A stretch of DNA of 64,000 nucleotides from Kalaharituber pfeilii (GCA_015179045.1 WHUZ01000042.1:248001-312000); one strand, 5' to 3'. Shown: positions 1-13,099, counted from the stretch's first letter. Notes: generated from the letters alone by a model not told the origin. Numbers and translations: made by a program.

Positions 1-2572
1 CGATATGACAATATTTGCAAGGCTCCCGTTCCCAGATATCGAGAAGTTTGCACTGGTTGATAACTGAATACATGGTTCCGAGCTGTTCTCGTGCGCAGAT
101 CGTTATTCCGGTCTCTGCCTTGGCTCGCCGTTGCAGATAGTCTGGTTGACGTATGATAGCAGACGGGCTTTAATATTCCGCTTGGCAACCCGTCTCTTTA
201 GGCTGCAGCTCCGAACTGGTGGCATGTGACCACTACCGACTGAGAGAAACTGGAGAACCGGATCAACATCCCTGTCAGTTAGATTGCAGCGGGGCAAAGT
301 GGAGCCACTCGGAGAGGTCTAATAGTCTGGTTGGCGGTCTCACACAAATTATTTCCAAATTCTACTGGTTAGATCATTTTTTCCTGATCATCATATTTTT
401 ATTCTTCCTCTGGTCTGTCTGTAAAATACGAACATATATCCACTTTCCCATATCCTAATGAGCCATTTCCTCACTCTGCCATTGTCTATAGTTACCAGGA
501 ATTACTTCAAACACGCATATAAGTAATGTAAGTGAAGTGAGCGAGGTCAGGAAAATAAAAATAAAATACAGGTGAAGAAACAAAGAAATGTATGCGCTAG
601 TAGTATGAGTAATTACTTAAGTATTACTATGTTGAGAAATCTACACTTGTTATGTTTTCCTCAATTTAGACTCGCGCCCAGCATAAATATACATTCAATG
701 TAGAATTAAATCAATCCAGTACCCCTGCACCCCCTGCCCTCCGATTATTGTTTCTTCAGCCGCACCCTCGTCATACATCATCCCATCTTCTCTAACTCAC
801 AGCCCGATCGGACAGACAATAATACGCCGCGGCGCCGAACCCGTTAATTTATCCTGAGATCGTGTTACATGTAACTTTCAAACTTAGTCATTGTCTTTGT
901 TGTCAAGAACAAGAATCACCTAAGGCTGCTAGTTCCGCTTATGATACTCTGCATGTGCAAAGTATGCATGGAAACCAACGTCCTCCCGCATGGAAGCCTT
1001 GCTGTTGTAAGAAAATGCCCTTGGACAGCTACCTGTGCAACGTCCATTCAGCTGGAAAGTGTTTGCAGCCTGAGTGGTTGCCTCGCTGACGACGACGGGG
1101 GCACTCAGGCTGCAATGAGGCCAGTTCTGCTTCGTTGTCCAACCATTTCTTTTCCATAGCCATCCCTCCCCAGCGGTGCACACTTCTAGGGTAGCCAAGG
1201 TATGCAAAAACACAGGCACGGCATAGCCACGAATTTACTCCACAGCAGTTCGTAGGACAACCTCCGATTGAATTGCATGGTCTTTCACTGGTTGGCCCAG
1301 TGTTATGAAAAAATCACAGCCCTACCAAGAAATTCAGCTTCTTTGACATTTGACTAGTTGCCGTCACTAACCCTACGCACAGACACACGCTCACGCAACC
1401 GAAAGCCCGGTCTTCTTCCCCGCGGCCATCGTATGATACTGTAGCCTTTGAAAACAATCCAAGCCTGCAAATTGCAGGGCGAAGCATGATATGATCGCGA
1501 CGTCGCATCTGCATGTGGATACGAATGCACGTCTATTATCGCCTTGTGCCCGCAGACCTATACTAGTAATTGGTCCGTTTTGCAAATTTGGCATTAGCGG
1601 GTTTCCTGACATTGGTAGGTGTGAGTTTGAGCTTGTGTCAAGGGGCGCGGAACGGTCCGTCTGTATATATATGACCGTCGCAGGGGAAAAGACAGCGCGA
1701 AATGGTAAATTTCTCAATCCATAAACTACGAGCATTTTGCGCTGCGACGGCACAATCGAAAAGATCTCAAAGTGACGGCTTCTGCAACTGCGACAATCAG
1801 TATTGGTTTTCTAGAATTTAATTAGAATCATCAGGGGCTTGGATTACGGCAAGCAAGGCTCCCTGCAGAATTCCTGGCGGTCGACCAGGGCACTAAAGCA
1901 CAGTCAGACAATAGAATTTATGTCAACTTCATAGGGCGAAGCGCTCAAAGCGACATATTTATTTAACCTATATACCTGTCAGCATCGAGATTTTTTTTAA
2001 CACTCCAAAAACTCAAAATCCATAAACTCGCTTTTCCTGAACCTCGGTGAGTTTCGGACAGTTGCACCGCATCGAGCTCATCGCGATTTTCTTTTCCAAA
2101 TTAAATTCATTGAACCTTTCTGTGCTGTGCACAACCGGGGATAGCAACTCAAGTTTCCATATTTCCGAGACAGGGCGACTTTCCACGGCCGCACTATCTC
2201 CGAACGGTTCGGTTGCGATCGATTCACGATCGTCGTGACCCTACCGAGGGAAGGTTTGATTTCAAGCTTTGGCGGAGCTGGTTCTAATTGGGCGAGGGGT
2301 GCTACTCTAGCGTAAGCTGAGGTCAGTGCGTACGTGCGAAGCGGAGAAGCGGAGAAGCGATAGGGAATAGGCTGGTAGATCCAGATCGACGGTTGTCTGG
2401 GCACGGAAACGGTCTTGGTACTAGTGCGTGAGGTACGACTTTTATATTCCCACGGCACTGCCGAGGTCTCCCCAAGATATTTCAGCATTCGCTGAGCTCT
2501 CGTTATCGACCCCAGGCGCAGACCGACACAGATACATAAATCACTCCCGCGCAGCAGAGAAGGACGAGCCAC
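1..2572. other. Left-end region without a supported gene
   Basis: I see no recognisable gene here. Open frames at 1391-1753 and 2078-2572 (both minus, 120 and 164 codons) are unlike any family I know and have no clear splice context. The sequence is of mixed composition, with no strong repeat or AT-rich tract. Part of it is probably the 5' flank of the gene starting near 2711. Confidence 0.5.
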
Positions 2573-2710
2573 TTGTCTCAGAGGGAGGACGATAGCAGTT
2601 CGATCGAATTAGCTACATTCCTCGGCGATACAATCAATCCCCTCGGTAGCGGTGACCGGTCAATTGGTCTGGACATCGATATTGCACCACCTTACCGATA
2701 TACGATAGCA

Positions 2711-3279
2711 ATGTGCCAACCCACTACCATCACCTGCCCCTCCTGTAACACCTCCCGCACGACCCTCGTCCCGTGCGGGCCGCCCCGTTCTTCCCTCCAC
2801 GGGCGCCCCCGCAGCAGCGACGCCCCCGCTCCAGCACCCCCCCACCCCCCACCCCCTCCCTCCTCGCCTGCCCTCTTACGCCAGCAGCACACCAGCATCT
2901 GCTCGCCACCTGTGCGCCCTGCACTGCCGCATACCGTGTTGCGTACGACAAGACATTGCGGGCATCGAGGTCCATTGCAATGGAGCGAGCTGCGTCGGCA
3001 CAGTCGACCATCACGAACACAAGTGTGAGCAGCGGGGACGAGATGGAGTGGGATGGGCCTGGGAATACGGTGAACATTGTTATGCCGACCGTTGCGACGG
3101 TACCGGCGGTGCGAGGCACAAGGATGCCAGAGACGGCAGGGGAAGAAGATCCACACACAAGGTTCCTCAACGAGAGCAAGGAGTGGAGTAGGAACGTTTG
3201 GGAGAGGTATGAGAAGGGGGAGGTCGAGAGGCTGTGTAGGCGCAGGGGGGTTAAGGAGAATGACATGGTTTACGCTTGA
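2711..3279 (+). CDS. Small Cys-rich hypothetical protein, likely two exons
   Basis: I do not recognise the product. The probable start at 2711 opens with MCQPTTITCPSC, a Met-Cys start followed by a CxxC pair and a further LVPC. This resembles the N-terminus of many short fungal zinc-binding-type hypothetical proteins. The C-terminal part lies in another frame, continuous to the stop at 3277-3279. It contains a second CxxC (ATCAPC), an acidic stretch (DEMEWDGP) and a charged helical tail ending VKENDMVYA. The frame change between about 2773 and 2910, in a Pro/Ala-rich GC-rich segment, suggests an intron, but I could not fix its borders; a frameshift is possible. A long antisense frame (2692-3297, minus) is open as well, but it lacks these features. 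I infer a real gene from the tail composition and the paired CxxC motifs; its function is unknown. Confidence 0.45.
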
Positions 3280-3298
3280 CTGCCGTGTCTCGAGCAAG

Positions 3299-4913
3299 CT
3301 GTGGAATTACTTGGTTGAGGTGGCATGTTGGAGTAGGGTGAGAAGTTCGCTGAGAGCTACATGATGGAGAGAATTGGGAAGAGGGGTTGGGGGCAGGTGT
3401 TATACGGAGGGGGCAGGGCTTTTTCTTTACATTAGCATCTTTTACTGGCATATAGTATCTGGCGTTTTCACATCAGGATTGGGCTTTTTGCGACTTCTTT
3501 TTCTTCTGCCTTTTTTTTGTTTTTTTTTGTTTTTTGCCATGTTGATTTCGCTGGATTGATTAATTATCGGAGGGCATATATATGCTGTGTTGATTAACAA
3601 GTGTGATACCGCAATTTGGGGAGTCCGGTAGGCATTGTGCTTCTTTTTCTTTTTTCTTTTTCCTTTTTCCATTTTATTTTTACGTGTGACCGCGGTGAAA
3701 TTGAAAAGGCGCCAGTACTGTAGTGGGTTGAGGCTGAGACTATACAGTAGCCATCGCAAATAATAGGCATACATATTTACTTAAAATAGCATTTATTAAT
3801 TCGCAAAAAGATGACCAGTGGTATAGTAACGGAAGTTAGTTACCGTTGCTACTAGCCGAAAAAATAAGTATCCGGACAGGGAATTAATACATATTCTGCG
3901 CTATGCAGTATTTGATCTAAACTAGCATATTGTCGTTTGGCTGTAGATATCTAGTAAATTTTATAATAGTATCTAATTTTCATTATATTTAAATAGCTTA
4001 TCTAATGATTTAGATCTTTTTCTTTAATACTTTGTATTTTAGTAATATATAATGTTTATATACAATAATAATATTATAAGAATAATAAGTAAAAAATATA
4101 AATTATAGTAAAAACCTAATTATTATAATAAAAAAGATACTACAAGTTTACTACTAGTAGTAATATTTTAATATTTCTTTAAGTACTAAAATAGGTTATT
4201 AAAGGAACAAAATTTATAATATTTTAAAGAATTTATTAAAAATAAAATATTGAACTAATAATATATACTAGTTTCTTATATAAATTTATAAATCTTCGTT
4301 CATAAGAAATTACTTATACTCATAAAATCCTCCAAGAATTTTGTCTCAGTTAAGAGTATTCTAGGATATTAAGAATACTCAACCTTACTTGATAAGGTAT
4401 TTTTTTTAACAAATTTATAACATTCTTTTGAACAAGCATGCGGTACAATATAATCTTGATTGTGCCGTTGCAACCGGCGGCAGCATTCGTTTGAAATAGG
4501 TAATACTTGACGTATTTGGATCATACATATCCACGTGCCGCACACCCACTGCAATTACTCCATAGCCTGGAGGGTTCTGGGCCCCAGACCTGCATAGTTT
4601 AAGGTCACGCTCCGCGCTTATGCGGTGTCGGCAGCATCGGATGTTGGTATATATAATAAATAGGCCAGGTCCCCAATCGAACCTTCGTTTCTTGATTTTC
4701 GACCTGGAAAACGTAATTCAACTCTTAATTCCGCTATCTGGCAATTAACATAGACCCTGAAATACATCTAATCCTCCCAATATCAATTTTCCTTTGAGGT
4801 ATCCAACAAAATCACATTCCCTACTATGCACGGTTCATAGGATTCCCCCCCTTCAACAAATAGCAATAACCAAAGGCTCCAACTACTTACTCAGACTACA
4901 TTCAAATTTGAAG
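3299..4913. other. Intergenic, partly AT-rich
   Basis: No gene seen. From about 3900 to 4380 the sequence becomes strongly AT-rich with runs of TA-rich words, like a short RIP-affected remnant. A T/C-rich run lies near 3500-3670. The rest, up to 4913, is the 3' flank of the minus-strand GST gene. Confidence 0.5.
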
Positions 4914-5929
4914 TTACAATCTCACTTTAGCCCACCTCTGCCTCGCTCTGGCCATCTGCTCTGGGTCCCTCTTTGCTTGCTCGCTCTTTTCCACGACCTC
5001 ATCCCAATGCAAGTCAAGGAAGTCAAGGACCTGACCTAGTTGGTCCGAGCCCCAGTATGTCTCTTTCTGGCCTTTCGAGTTGGTGGCTAAATTGAATCAA
5101 AAAACCATTGTCAGCACCCATTCATCCTCTCTTGCAGCAACAGGTGCAGTGTCACGCAAGCAAGTAGCGGCGGATGAAAGGGACAATCCAAACCCACCTT
5201 CAATCCACGGCAACCCAAACCCGCCCGCATCAACAACCTCTAGCGAGTTTTTGGATAATTCCTCCACAACACTCGGCTCAGCGGCGTCCTTGAGGATTTT
5301 TTGGACAAGTTCTGGGTCGTTGGGGAGTGTTTCGCTGAGGATTTTCCGGTCTACACCGGGTTGCATGAAGTCTTGCTTCTGAACCCACAAGGCAGTAAAG
5401 TAGGCGGTGATGACTTTGTGGTAGATGTCGGGATAGGAGGTGCGGAGGACTAGAAGGACACGTTGGATCTGGTGTTGCGCGTTGATACGTCAGTCAGATG
5501 AACACTTGAATTTTACCTCACGGTGATGGAGCGAAAATAATTCCGTTTACTTACTCCCGACGTGTCGATCTGCAACGGGAACCCGGTCGGCAGCCCCACG
5601 CTTGCAACATCCAAAATCGGTATACCATACTTGTGCGCACGCCTCGACATGTCCTTCATTCCATAATTTAACTTCCCTGGTGCGTGAAAGGCAACATTGG
5701 GATCGGATCCTGGGGGAGGCGGGGGGGGAAGGTTGCCGCTGGCGAGAACGATTTGGGCAATATTGACGGGGCGAAAGTCGATGGTCAAGAGCTGCTGTTG
5801 GACCGAGAGGGGGAACACAGGGTAGCTGCGGAGGAGGGAATAGCCGAGGTAGCTGAAGGGGGAGAGGATGTCGAAGTAGAAGGTGAGGGAGGAGGCGCTG
5901 CTGGTGTTTGTGGACTCGGAAGCAGTCAT
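4914..5929 (-). CDS. Kappa-class glutathione S-transferase / DsbA-fold oxidoreductase
   Basis: Three exons on the minus strand (5555-5929, 5198-5468, 4914-5086), with introns at 5469-5554 (GTAAGT...CAG) and 5087-5197 (GTGGGT...TAG), give 819 nt or 272 residues. The N-terminus carries FYFDILSPFSYLGY; the LSPxS serine (S23) matches the catalytic serine of human GSTK1. Exon 2 holds the family's helical insert (TALWVQKQDFM) and the FGLPW segment. Exon 3 supplies the conserved end, ATNSKGQKETYWGSDQL. The family comprises GST kappa and 2-hydroxychromene-2-carboxylate isomerase, thioredoxin-fold enzymes that bind glutathione, usually mitochondrial, peroxisomal or cytosolic. The first Met is followed by a short Ser/Thr-rich stretch. 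No clear organelle signal is visible. Length and motif order are normal, so I consider it intact. Confidence 0.9.
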
Positions 5930-8900
5930 TGTGGTAGTAAACTGGATATTGATGTAGGGTTTGAGAAGTGGTGGAATGCAATTGAGGGGGGCAGTAGTTA
6001 TTATTGTGATAAGCGATAAAGGGAGTTGTTGAGATGTTTGAGTAATGCGGTGTCGAAGTGAGTGAGAAATCCGATTCTCTGCTTCCCGTCAGGACCTTTT
6101 TATAACCAACCCGCCCCAATTCCAAGCCGAGCCATCCTTAACTCACAACTCGAAGTTACACGGCAGCACTTGGATTCTTAGGACCGAACCGGAAGTTGTT
6201 TATTCTCCGCCTTGCGCCCCGCCATCCGAAACTCCGTGTGGGTGACGGATGCGTACGTGTTGCATTGATACCTCTCTTTTGTTTCAGCAATTCGGGTGTC
6301 AGACCCGAATTCACCTCCGGCGGCCAAACATTCCTGTGGTACCTATGGCAAATTCGATCCTCCGATCCTCCGCTTCCTATCAGCATATTTCGACCTCATG
6401 TTACACAGGCATGGGCACCGGAACAACTAAGGAAGTTACATTGACCCGGTCCCCGAGCTGTCCAGCAGAGCTTAGCACACGTTGACAAAATCCCTCCGCT
6501 AACTCACAACCTGCTCGCATGTATCAGTCGGAGTAATTAGTAATACCTTGGTGGATTCGTCAGGACTTTCTAGAATTGATGGATGGTTCGATTTATCATA
6601 CAGCGGGGGTTGACATTTGACCTTGAGTTTCATCGGGGTACGGGGGCGGGGGCGGGGGTGGGGGTGGGGGTGGGGGTGGGGGTGGGGGCGGATGTGGGGT
6701 GGCAATAGCACCTATGCGATTGGGTATTACATATGATATTGAGAGGCGAACAGATTACAATCTTGATTGAGTATGAAACAATGGTCACGACAGTGCGAGG
6801 TATTGGAATTAGGTTTGCTCATATTAAGACGCATGTTTGATTAATCCGATACTGGGGTGATTATTTTTAAGGTGCTTCAAAGGAATGTAAAGGAGTTACA
6901 TGAGCCGAGAGTAACTGCATATATTTCCCCAATGAACCAAAGTGACATGCGTATGGTGTTACGACCAGTATTTCAAGTTGTACCTAGCCACTCCGTTTCC
7001 ATGGCTTCCAGAGCGTTATCCCTGTGTCTTGTGTATGAAAGAGCTACATGTTCAGGATCTAGTTGGCTCGTCAGCGACCCCACCGCTTTCGGCACGACAT
7101 CAGCGCGAATCGGATAAATGGATTGAAAGTTTGTCCGAATGCGGGGGTAATGCTAAGAGGTTGAATTAACGTTAGCGTCAAAGTTAATTTAGAGTAACAT
7201 TCTCTAGAAAAACTTTATAATTTTAGCGTAGTAGACTAAACATGACGGTATAAACGGAACAGATATACCTTATAAGCTAAGCTGTGAGAAGAGAATAAAC
7301 ATCTCTTGGCCATGTTGATAGCCCTTCCAGCGACATAACACGCTGCATCTGACCTGAGCGCAGGAAGTACGCCACAGAAATTGGCTTTGTAACAAATATT
7401 TCTTTGGCGATATCTCTTGCCTGCGGGAGAGAGTAAAATTGGACGCCGCGGGGGCACATAAGATGACTAGGACTAGGAACTCGGAGCACCTAGAGAGTTG
7501 AAGATTCCGTGTGTACATGGGAACTTTGGTTAACTTTGGAAACATCGTGAGGTCTCACATAATGGGGGCGCGGTGTATACGCCGTTTGTGTCTACCTGTG
7601 TAATGGGTTTCGTACCTGAGATATAATCGCGTCAATCAAATCGACACCAGTGAATGTTGCTAACAGTATGTTCATGAACGATTTGTAAGTAACCGCCGTG
7701 CGCTTTTTTGTGAATAGGCGCGATAAGAATGTCGCACGGACAGGAGCAGCATTAAGGGTCTGGAACAAGATGAGCGAAGTTTATTATGACTGATTGATTT
7801 CTTCTGAGGATATGTGACATGGGGGTAAGCGTTTCTCATAAGAGCGACTCCTTTCACCTATAGTAGGAACTCATTCGATATTTTTGTCTAGAAATCCGCA
7901 AGCATGTAAATTTTCTTTCTCAAGCTCCATAAACGTAAGTAAATATCGCTGGTTTGCGAAGCTGACCAAAAGAAAATGAGTGACTGTACCTTGAAGGACC
8001 GCTTTTTTAGATACATGGGAAGAGATGTTGCGAAATCTAGCATATGTTGACGTGGGGAATGTTACTGCTGGCTGGGTTCGATGGGGTGAGCCCTCGCAAG
8101 GTATTGCGAGGGCGGGCACTTCCTTTATATAGTCTGTTAACCCAACCCTAGCTAGCGTTGTAAATATCCATTGTTGCGAAACGCCAACAATTGCTAACAC
8201 TGCCCTCCATGACTACCAAACTACTCTTGAATAGTGGCAGTGGACCTGATCTCAGCTGGAAAGAGCAAAACTGTGAAAGAACCGAGTAGGGGGCACAGCC
8301 TTGGAAAGATGATATCTGATACTGCTTAGTCAATAGGAGATGATCAACAAGGGTATATTACTCTACAGTGTTCTACCACACTAACCTGAATATCAAGAGT
8401 TTTCCAGACTGGGGAATCCCTCGCATGAGACTTTATGATATGAAGACGGAATGAAAATCAAAGTTGCTACAAGTACTGTTGTAGTAAAGCGCCGGCACTA
8501 ATAGAATTGTACAGGCTCGAAGATACTACGGTCACACGAGCGGAAATTGAACTTCCTGAGCGTAGCACACGCCGATGTAGCTTAGTTATGGAAACATCGT
8601 TCAATTGCAACAGCTGTATTCATAATAATTTCACTGAAGCTCAGTGTGGTGTCACAAATTCATTTCTACTTCGTTGGAAGGATGTTCGGTTATGTATCAT
8701 TAGATGGAAAGATTACTCGAGCTCATGCAACACCCCATCTCCAGGCAACTATGTCTGTATGTCTACGCACTCTGCCTTGAAACTAGACAAACAGAGATTT
8801 TCGCTATTACCCGGTACTAATTAAAGGATTTTTGTCCATTCAATAGACAGGATTCATGCGAGCAATAGAATGCATTTTCTAGGTCTTTCCATCACGATGC

Positions 8901-10100
8901 TCCTTCTCGACGTTCCACCAAGGATTGAGACAGATGAAACATGTACCTAGTTACGACTAGAGGCAAGCCTAGTGTTCTGGCTAGTGACAAGCAAAGAACG
9001 CATCTTACACAGGAAAACGCCTTGGGAGGAGTGCTATCATGAATCCAGGCGCGAGTAATCGAGCTCCCCGCCGCTTGTGTTCAGCATCAGGTGATAATTC
9101 ACATGCAAGCCACATTCTTGACCACCAGTCGAAGTGATGAACACCAAATCCTTGCTGTTAAATTCCCGTGAGAACGTAGACTTACTGTCTACAGCGCAGC
9201 ATAAACTTATTGTTCTTTTAGAAATAGAGCTTGGGGAGAGGACCACCAATTCAATGCAGCAGTTAGCGCCCAGCGTTAATTTGTTCATGATCATTGAGGC
9301 CCACTGCGCTTGTTTAGCTTGTTCATATGTTCTTATGACCTTCGTCGCTGCCAGTGACTCCTCACTGACAATCATTTGCCCATTTCGCAAATAGCAACTC
9401 CAGAACTACTCAAGAAATAGACCTTCACCTCTCGACCGGCGACGAATTCGGTTAGAAAAAAACTTGAAAATTTCCCGCTAGCGGCATTGTTCACGCTATA
9501 GACGTCAGAATATTGACCCTGTGTCTTAGTTTACAGCGCGGATATCGGCCAACGGACACTAGTGCTCTATAACCCTGCGCGCCCACTTGACATACATACG
9601 GGTGCGTGCATCTGCCGCCCGCCTGTGGCGAATAAGACATAGCCGCGCCCGCGCCTAGCGCACACTTGTATTACAGTCCCCATATGTCAGCAAAGATGCT
9701 GGCCAGAGGCCCGTCCCAGCACATGCACAGCCAGCGTCGATATTGCAAGGGTCAGCAGCCAGGCTGGCACCTTGGCATGTACCTGTGCCGCCCGCAGATA
9801 CGGAGGTTTACATTTCCCCTGTCCAACTAAATTGTTGATTTCTTTGTTCTCAATACCCCTGCACCACGGAGTATGCAGAGGGTGCCTGAGAAGTACAGCC
9901 ACAGATAGGCCATGGTCAAGTTTATGCAGCCTCTGCAGATCATTCTTCTCACATGAACCTCCCAACGTTTCATGCGTTGTGCTATCTATTCCTGAAGGGG
10001 TAACATTAACCTCTACCTTTGCCTGCTTGGGAAGTTTACTAAGCCGAACTTGGCAGTGACCATTTTGGTTGATACATTTATGGTTACAGGAGCCACCTCA
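5930..10100. other. Long intergenic stretch with unassigned short ORFs
   Basis: No recognisable gene. Frames of 60-120 codons occur on both strands (for example 7871-8200 minus, 8507-8824 plus, 9037-9390 minus, 9772-10059 plus). None shows a known motif or links to a neighbour through good splice sites. Codon quality at 9037-9390 (minus) is the most gene-like. The only obvious structure is the G-rich repeat at 6640-6694. Confidence 0.45.
6640..6694. repeat. G-rich (GGGGGT/C)n simple repeat
   Basis: Consecutive GGGGGC and GGGGGT hexamers run from about 6640 to 6694 on the plus strand. Four or more runs of five guanines at one-base spacing could form a G-quadruplex. It lies roughly 0.7 kb upstream of the divergently placed GST gene start. 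Confidence 0.85.
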
Positions 10101-10104
10101 ACAC

Positions 10105-10326
10105 CATGGAGCTGGCAGGAGTAAGCGATCGCGACATAGAGGAATTCTAGAAAGTTGTGACGTTCTGGACGTTAAATAGGGCGATCACGCAAATGGGTTT
10201 GAATGAGTGCTTGCGAAAGCGGCGTTTGTCGGCGCTTGTTGAGGTGAAGGACCCCGCGGCCTCTGCGTTTATAACGCGGTTCCTCGAACGAGGTCCCACA
10301 CTGCATCGTGGCTGGAGTAGAAAATA
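10105..10326 (+). pseudogene. Possible gene remnant, unidentified
   Basis: A frame starting at 10105 reads MELAGVSDRDIEEF, then an in-frame TAG, then continues with good protein-like composition (ITQMGLNECLRKRRLSALVE and on to ITRFLERGPTL) to a stop near 10326. The composition, helical pattern and single internal stop suggest a decayed coding exon. I do not recognise the family. It might be unrelated noise. Confidence 0.3.
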
Positions 10327-11155
10327 ACTCAGGATTGGGGCGTAAGCATGCGCAGGCCTGAGATGTACACCATCACCTCATGTCTCGATATACTAACAGT
10401 CTGCATCGGGCCAGGTGCAATCAATCGTCTGATCGGGAAGATAGCAATTTCCGCAATTTCCGCTATCTAGGATCAAGTCAGAGCTACAGTGCAATACGTG
10501 CCCTGATTGGAGGCCATCGCTTGTACCCCATGTCGTTCTGAAAAATAAGGTTCACGAGCCCGTGCCTGCAGAATGTGGTATGCTTTCAATTGGATGAAAC
10601 TTCCCTGGCGAGGCGGACTTGTCGGGTCGACCAAGCCACAATTGTCCAGCTAGCAGTGCCCGGCAAGGGCGTCCGCAGTGGCAACCAGATTGTTCACTTC
10701 CAGGGCAACTGCTGCCCATCTGCTACCAGGTACACTGGTGTGGAGCAGCCTGGAGCTCACAGGTGAGCCGAACCGTTGGTGGGACTGGGGTTATTAGATG
10801 TGGTCAAAATATGTCACCTGCAAATCTTTGGGCAGGGTGAGCACAATTATGGCATGAAAACTACTGGACGTGATGGTGTGGCTACAAAATTCAATGCTTC
10901 GCTTTCAGATCACTGAGGCAGGGTTTGTACTTAAGGCCTCGATCCCGTACCAGCTTGCGTTCACGTTGCCGATAGAAAATTTATCCATTTCTCATAAAAT
11001 ACAAATCTATATCATCATCGATTCAGAAGTGCTTGGATTCTAGCGTCGAGAGAGACAGTTGAGGGCCCGACTTACCTTCAAAGCAATTGATCACAGTAGT
11101 TGAGGATTATTGTTGACCTCGCCTCATCCCGGCCAGCAGTGTCCATACACTCAAT
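10327..11155. other. Intergenic / promoter side of the 11156 gene
   Basis: No gene supported. Short overlapping frames at 10575-10840 have no recognisable features. The 3' half is the likely promoter and leader of the gene starting at 11156. Confidence 0.45.
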
Positions 11156-12145
11156 ATGCCAGGTACCGGACCGTCCTCCAACGCAAGCTCGTGGACAAGA
11201 CGTCTTCGACAGCGCCGAAATCGCACACGACCAGAGCAGGTGAACATTCCCCGCGCGAACGTGGATGAGGAACGAGCATTACAACTGCAAGAAGAAGCTC
11301 TAAGCCTGCGGGAAGAGGCCATCCGTGACATCCTTACCTGGGTTATCCGTCGCCTGTGTTTGGGCACAGAAGGAATCGCCTATGATGCCAATGGCCACTA
11401 CATTGGCAAGCAGAGGCTCAAGCTTGCCCTACTCCAACTCCTTCCAGTATCGTTATTGCAGAATCTGTCCTTCAGTGAACACAAACTTAGGGAGTTGGTG
11501 AACTCGCTGTTGAACGGTGGCTTGACGGAAGAGCTAGTGCTGGAGGTGAAGAAGAGGAAGGAGGGGGACAGGGTAACAGCGAACGTCACATCTCCCTCAA
11601 ACCTGGAATCGCCCTTGGAGCCCCGTCCCTCGAGTCCAATACCACCAGTGCCCCCAGAGCTGCAGTATGATGTGTTACGGCGCCTTCAGGAGTTACTGGA
11701 AAACGCATGTCATTCTTTCGCGAAGATGCACTGTCGTAACATCTTTGTACGCATGCCAAGGCTCGAAGATTGTGCAGTGGCCGCCGAACTAACGACATGG
11801 ATCAGCGAAATCGCTAAGGAGATTAATACTCCGGCGCAGGCGTCTACCAATATGGAAGAGCTTCTTGCTCTAGTGAGGCCGGTCTCGTCGATTCGGCATG
11901 ACTCAGTGCACAGAAATCAGCTCAGTGCAGCGCAGGTGATGGCGCATTTTACAGTGGGGGAGACATTGGTGAGGTTGATGCAAGAATATGGTCCTCTTCC
12001 AACTATCTCCGGGCTTGCAATTCAGGGCCTCGAAGGCCAATGCCTCCCTGTGAGCGCAGAAGGGAACGAACAGCTTGCAAGCATCGAGAACGACATCAAG
12101 CTGTTGCGGGAGGAGTTCATAGCGAGATTGGGCTATGATTTGTAA
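11156..12145 (+). CDS. Uncharacterised 329-residue helical protein
   Basis: This is a single uninterrupted frame of 330 codons, ATG to TAA, and the longest intronless host-like ORF in the window. The first 35 residues are basic (RRLRQRRNRTRP). A strongly charged coiled-coil-like helix follows (DEERALQLQEEALSLREEAI), then a hydrophobic helical region, a Pro/Ser linker (about residues 150-165), and a second helical domain containing HCRNIF, HDSVHRNQ and VMAHFTVGETLVRLM. The C-terminus is again charged and helical. I recognise no catalytic motif, membrane segment or signal peptide. The absence of stops, the balanced composition and the repeat-free surroundings support a real gene. I cannot assign a function. 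The basic N-terminus could suit nuclear location, but that is only a guess. Confidence 0.7.
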   Translation: MPGTGPSSNASSWTRRLRQRRNRTRPEQVNIPRANVDEERALQLQEEALSLREEAIRDILTWVIRRLCLGTEGIAYDANGHYIGKQRLKLALLQLLPVSLLQNLSFSEHKLRELVNSLLNGGLTEELVLEVKKRKEGDRVTANVTSPSNLESPLEPRPSSPIPPVPPELQYDVLRRLQELLENACHSFAKMHCRNIFVRMPRLEDCAVAAELTTWISEIAKEINTPAQASTNMEELLALVRPVSSIRHDSVHRNQLSAAQVMAHFTVGETLVRLMQEYGPLPTISGLAIQGLEGQCLPVSAEGNEQLASIENDIKLLREEFIARLGYDL

Positions 12146-13099
12146 AATTGGAGAGAAAGTTGCTCTAGGGCGCCACTCGCCTATGCGCAGGAGTTTACGC
12201 ATCATAGAACGCGTAGGAATTCTCCCGACATGCGTGTGTGGTTTTTCACATGCAGCACCCACGGTAAAGGTCCAAACAGGAACATCTGTTCAAACCCCGC
12301 CCACAGCCATCCGCTTCCGAACCCTTCCCGCTTATCATCGCTTGGAGGCAAATGCCTGTTCCTAGTCCTCGATCGGTCTCTATACTAATCAACACCAACC
12401 TCGAACCGATGTGCCGCTTATCATGCCTTTATTGAACGTCCAGAGCCCGCCTTTCTCCTTATGTTACCGCCGTTGTACCAAAATTGTTATATTGATTCCT
12501 GTTTCATGTTACATCTAAGAATTTTGTTGCTTCCTTCTTATTATATTAGGTTCATTGACAGTACGCAGTCCTACAGGACTATGACGTTTATTATGTTATT
12601 AACTTACCTCTGGACTTTATATTGACGCTTACATACCCCCGGAATGTACCATATCTCTTGTATTTTTGCTTTGTTTACTTTGTTTCTTTTTGTCCTGTTT
12701 CTTTTTGGCATCTAAAACCCAGACTATGCGTTAACGTTTGTTGTAGATTAGCTGTACTTGTACCTCTATATATTTCCCGTCTTTTGTTGTCGTTAAGCAT
12801 TGCTGATCCTGTTTCCTGGTTTGATATTTCTTTCTCTTGTATATACTTTTTTGCATATAGTTCGTTTGGGAATTCATATCATAATATCAGACAAAATACT
12901 GGTGCCAACTCGTTTTCGGAGCGCGCATAAAGTATATGCAGGGGCTGGGAAGAACAACATCCAGAAACAGTCAACAAAGCCATGAATTATATGTAATCTG
13001 GCGGTATTGATAACATTAGCAACTTCAGGGCACCGTCCGCCAGCAGGTACCTGTGAACTATAACACGTTGGCCGGGACACTAGACAAATTTATCTGGAT
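12146..13099. other. Intergenic, 3' flank
   Basis: No gene seen. The stretch is T-rich and contains a short hydrophobic frame (12622-12930, plus) that looks like a by-product of pyrimidine-rich sequence. Confidence 0.5.

Noticed and set aside
2692..3297. Minus-strand ORFs of 201 and 178 codons
   Set aside because: They are antisense to the Cys-rich gene at 2711-3279 in GC-rich sequence and show no recognisable composition or motif.
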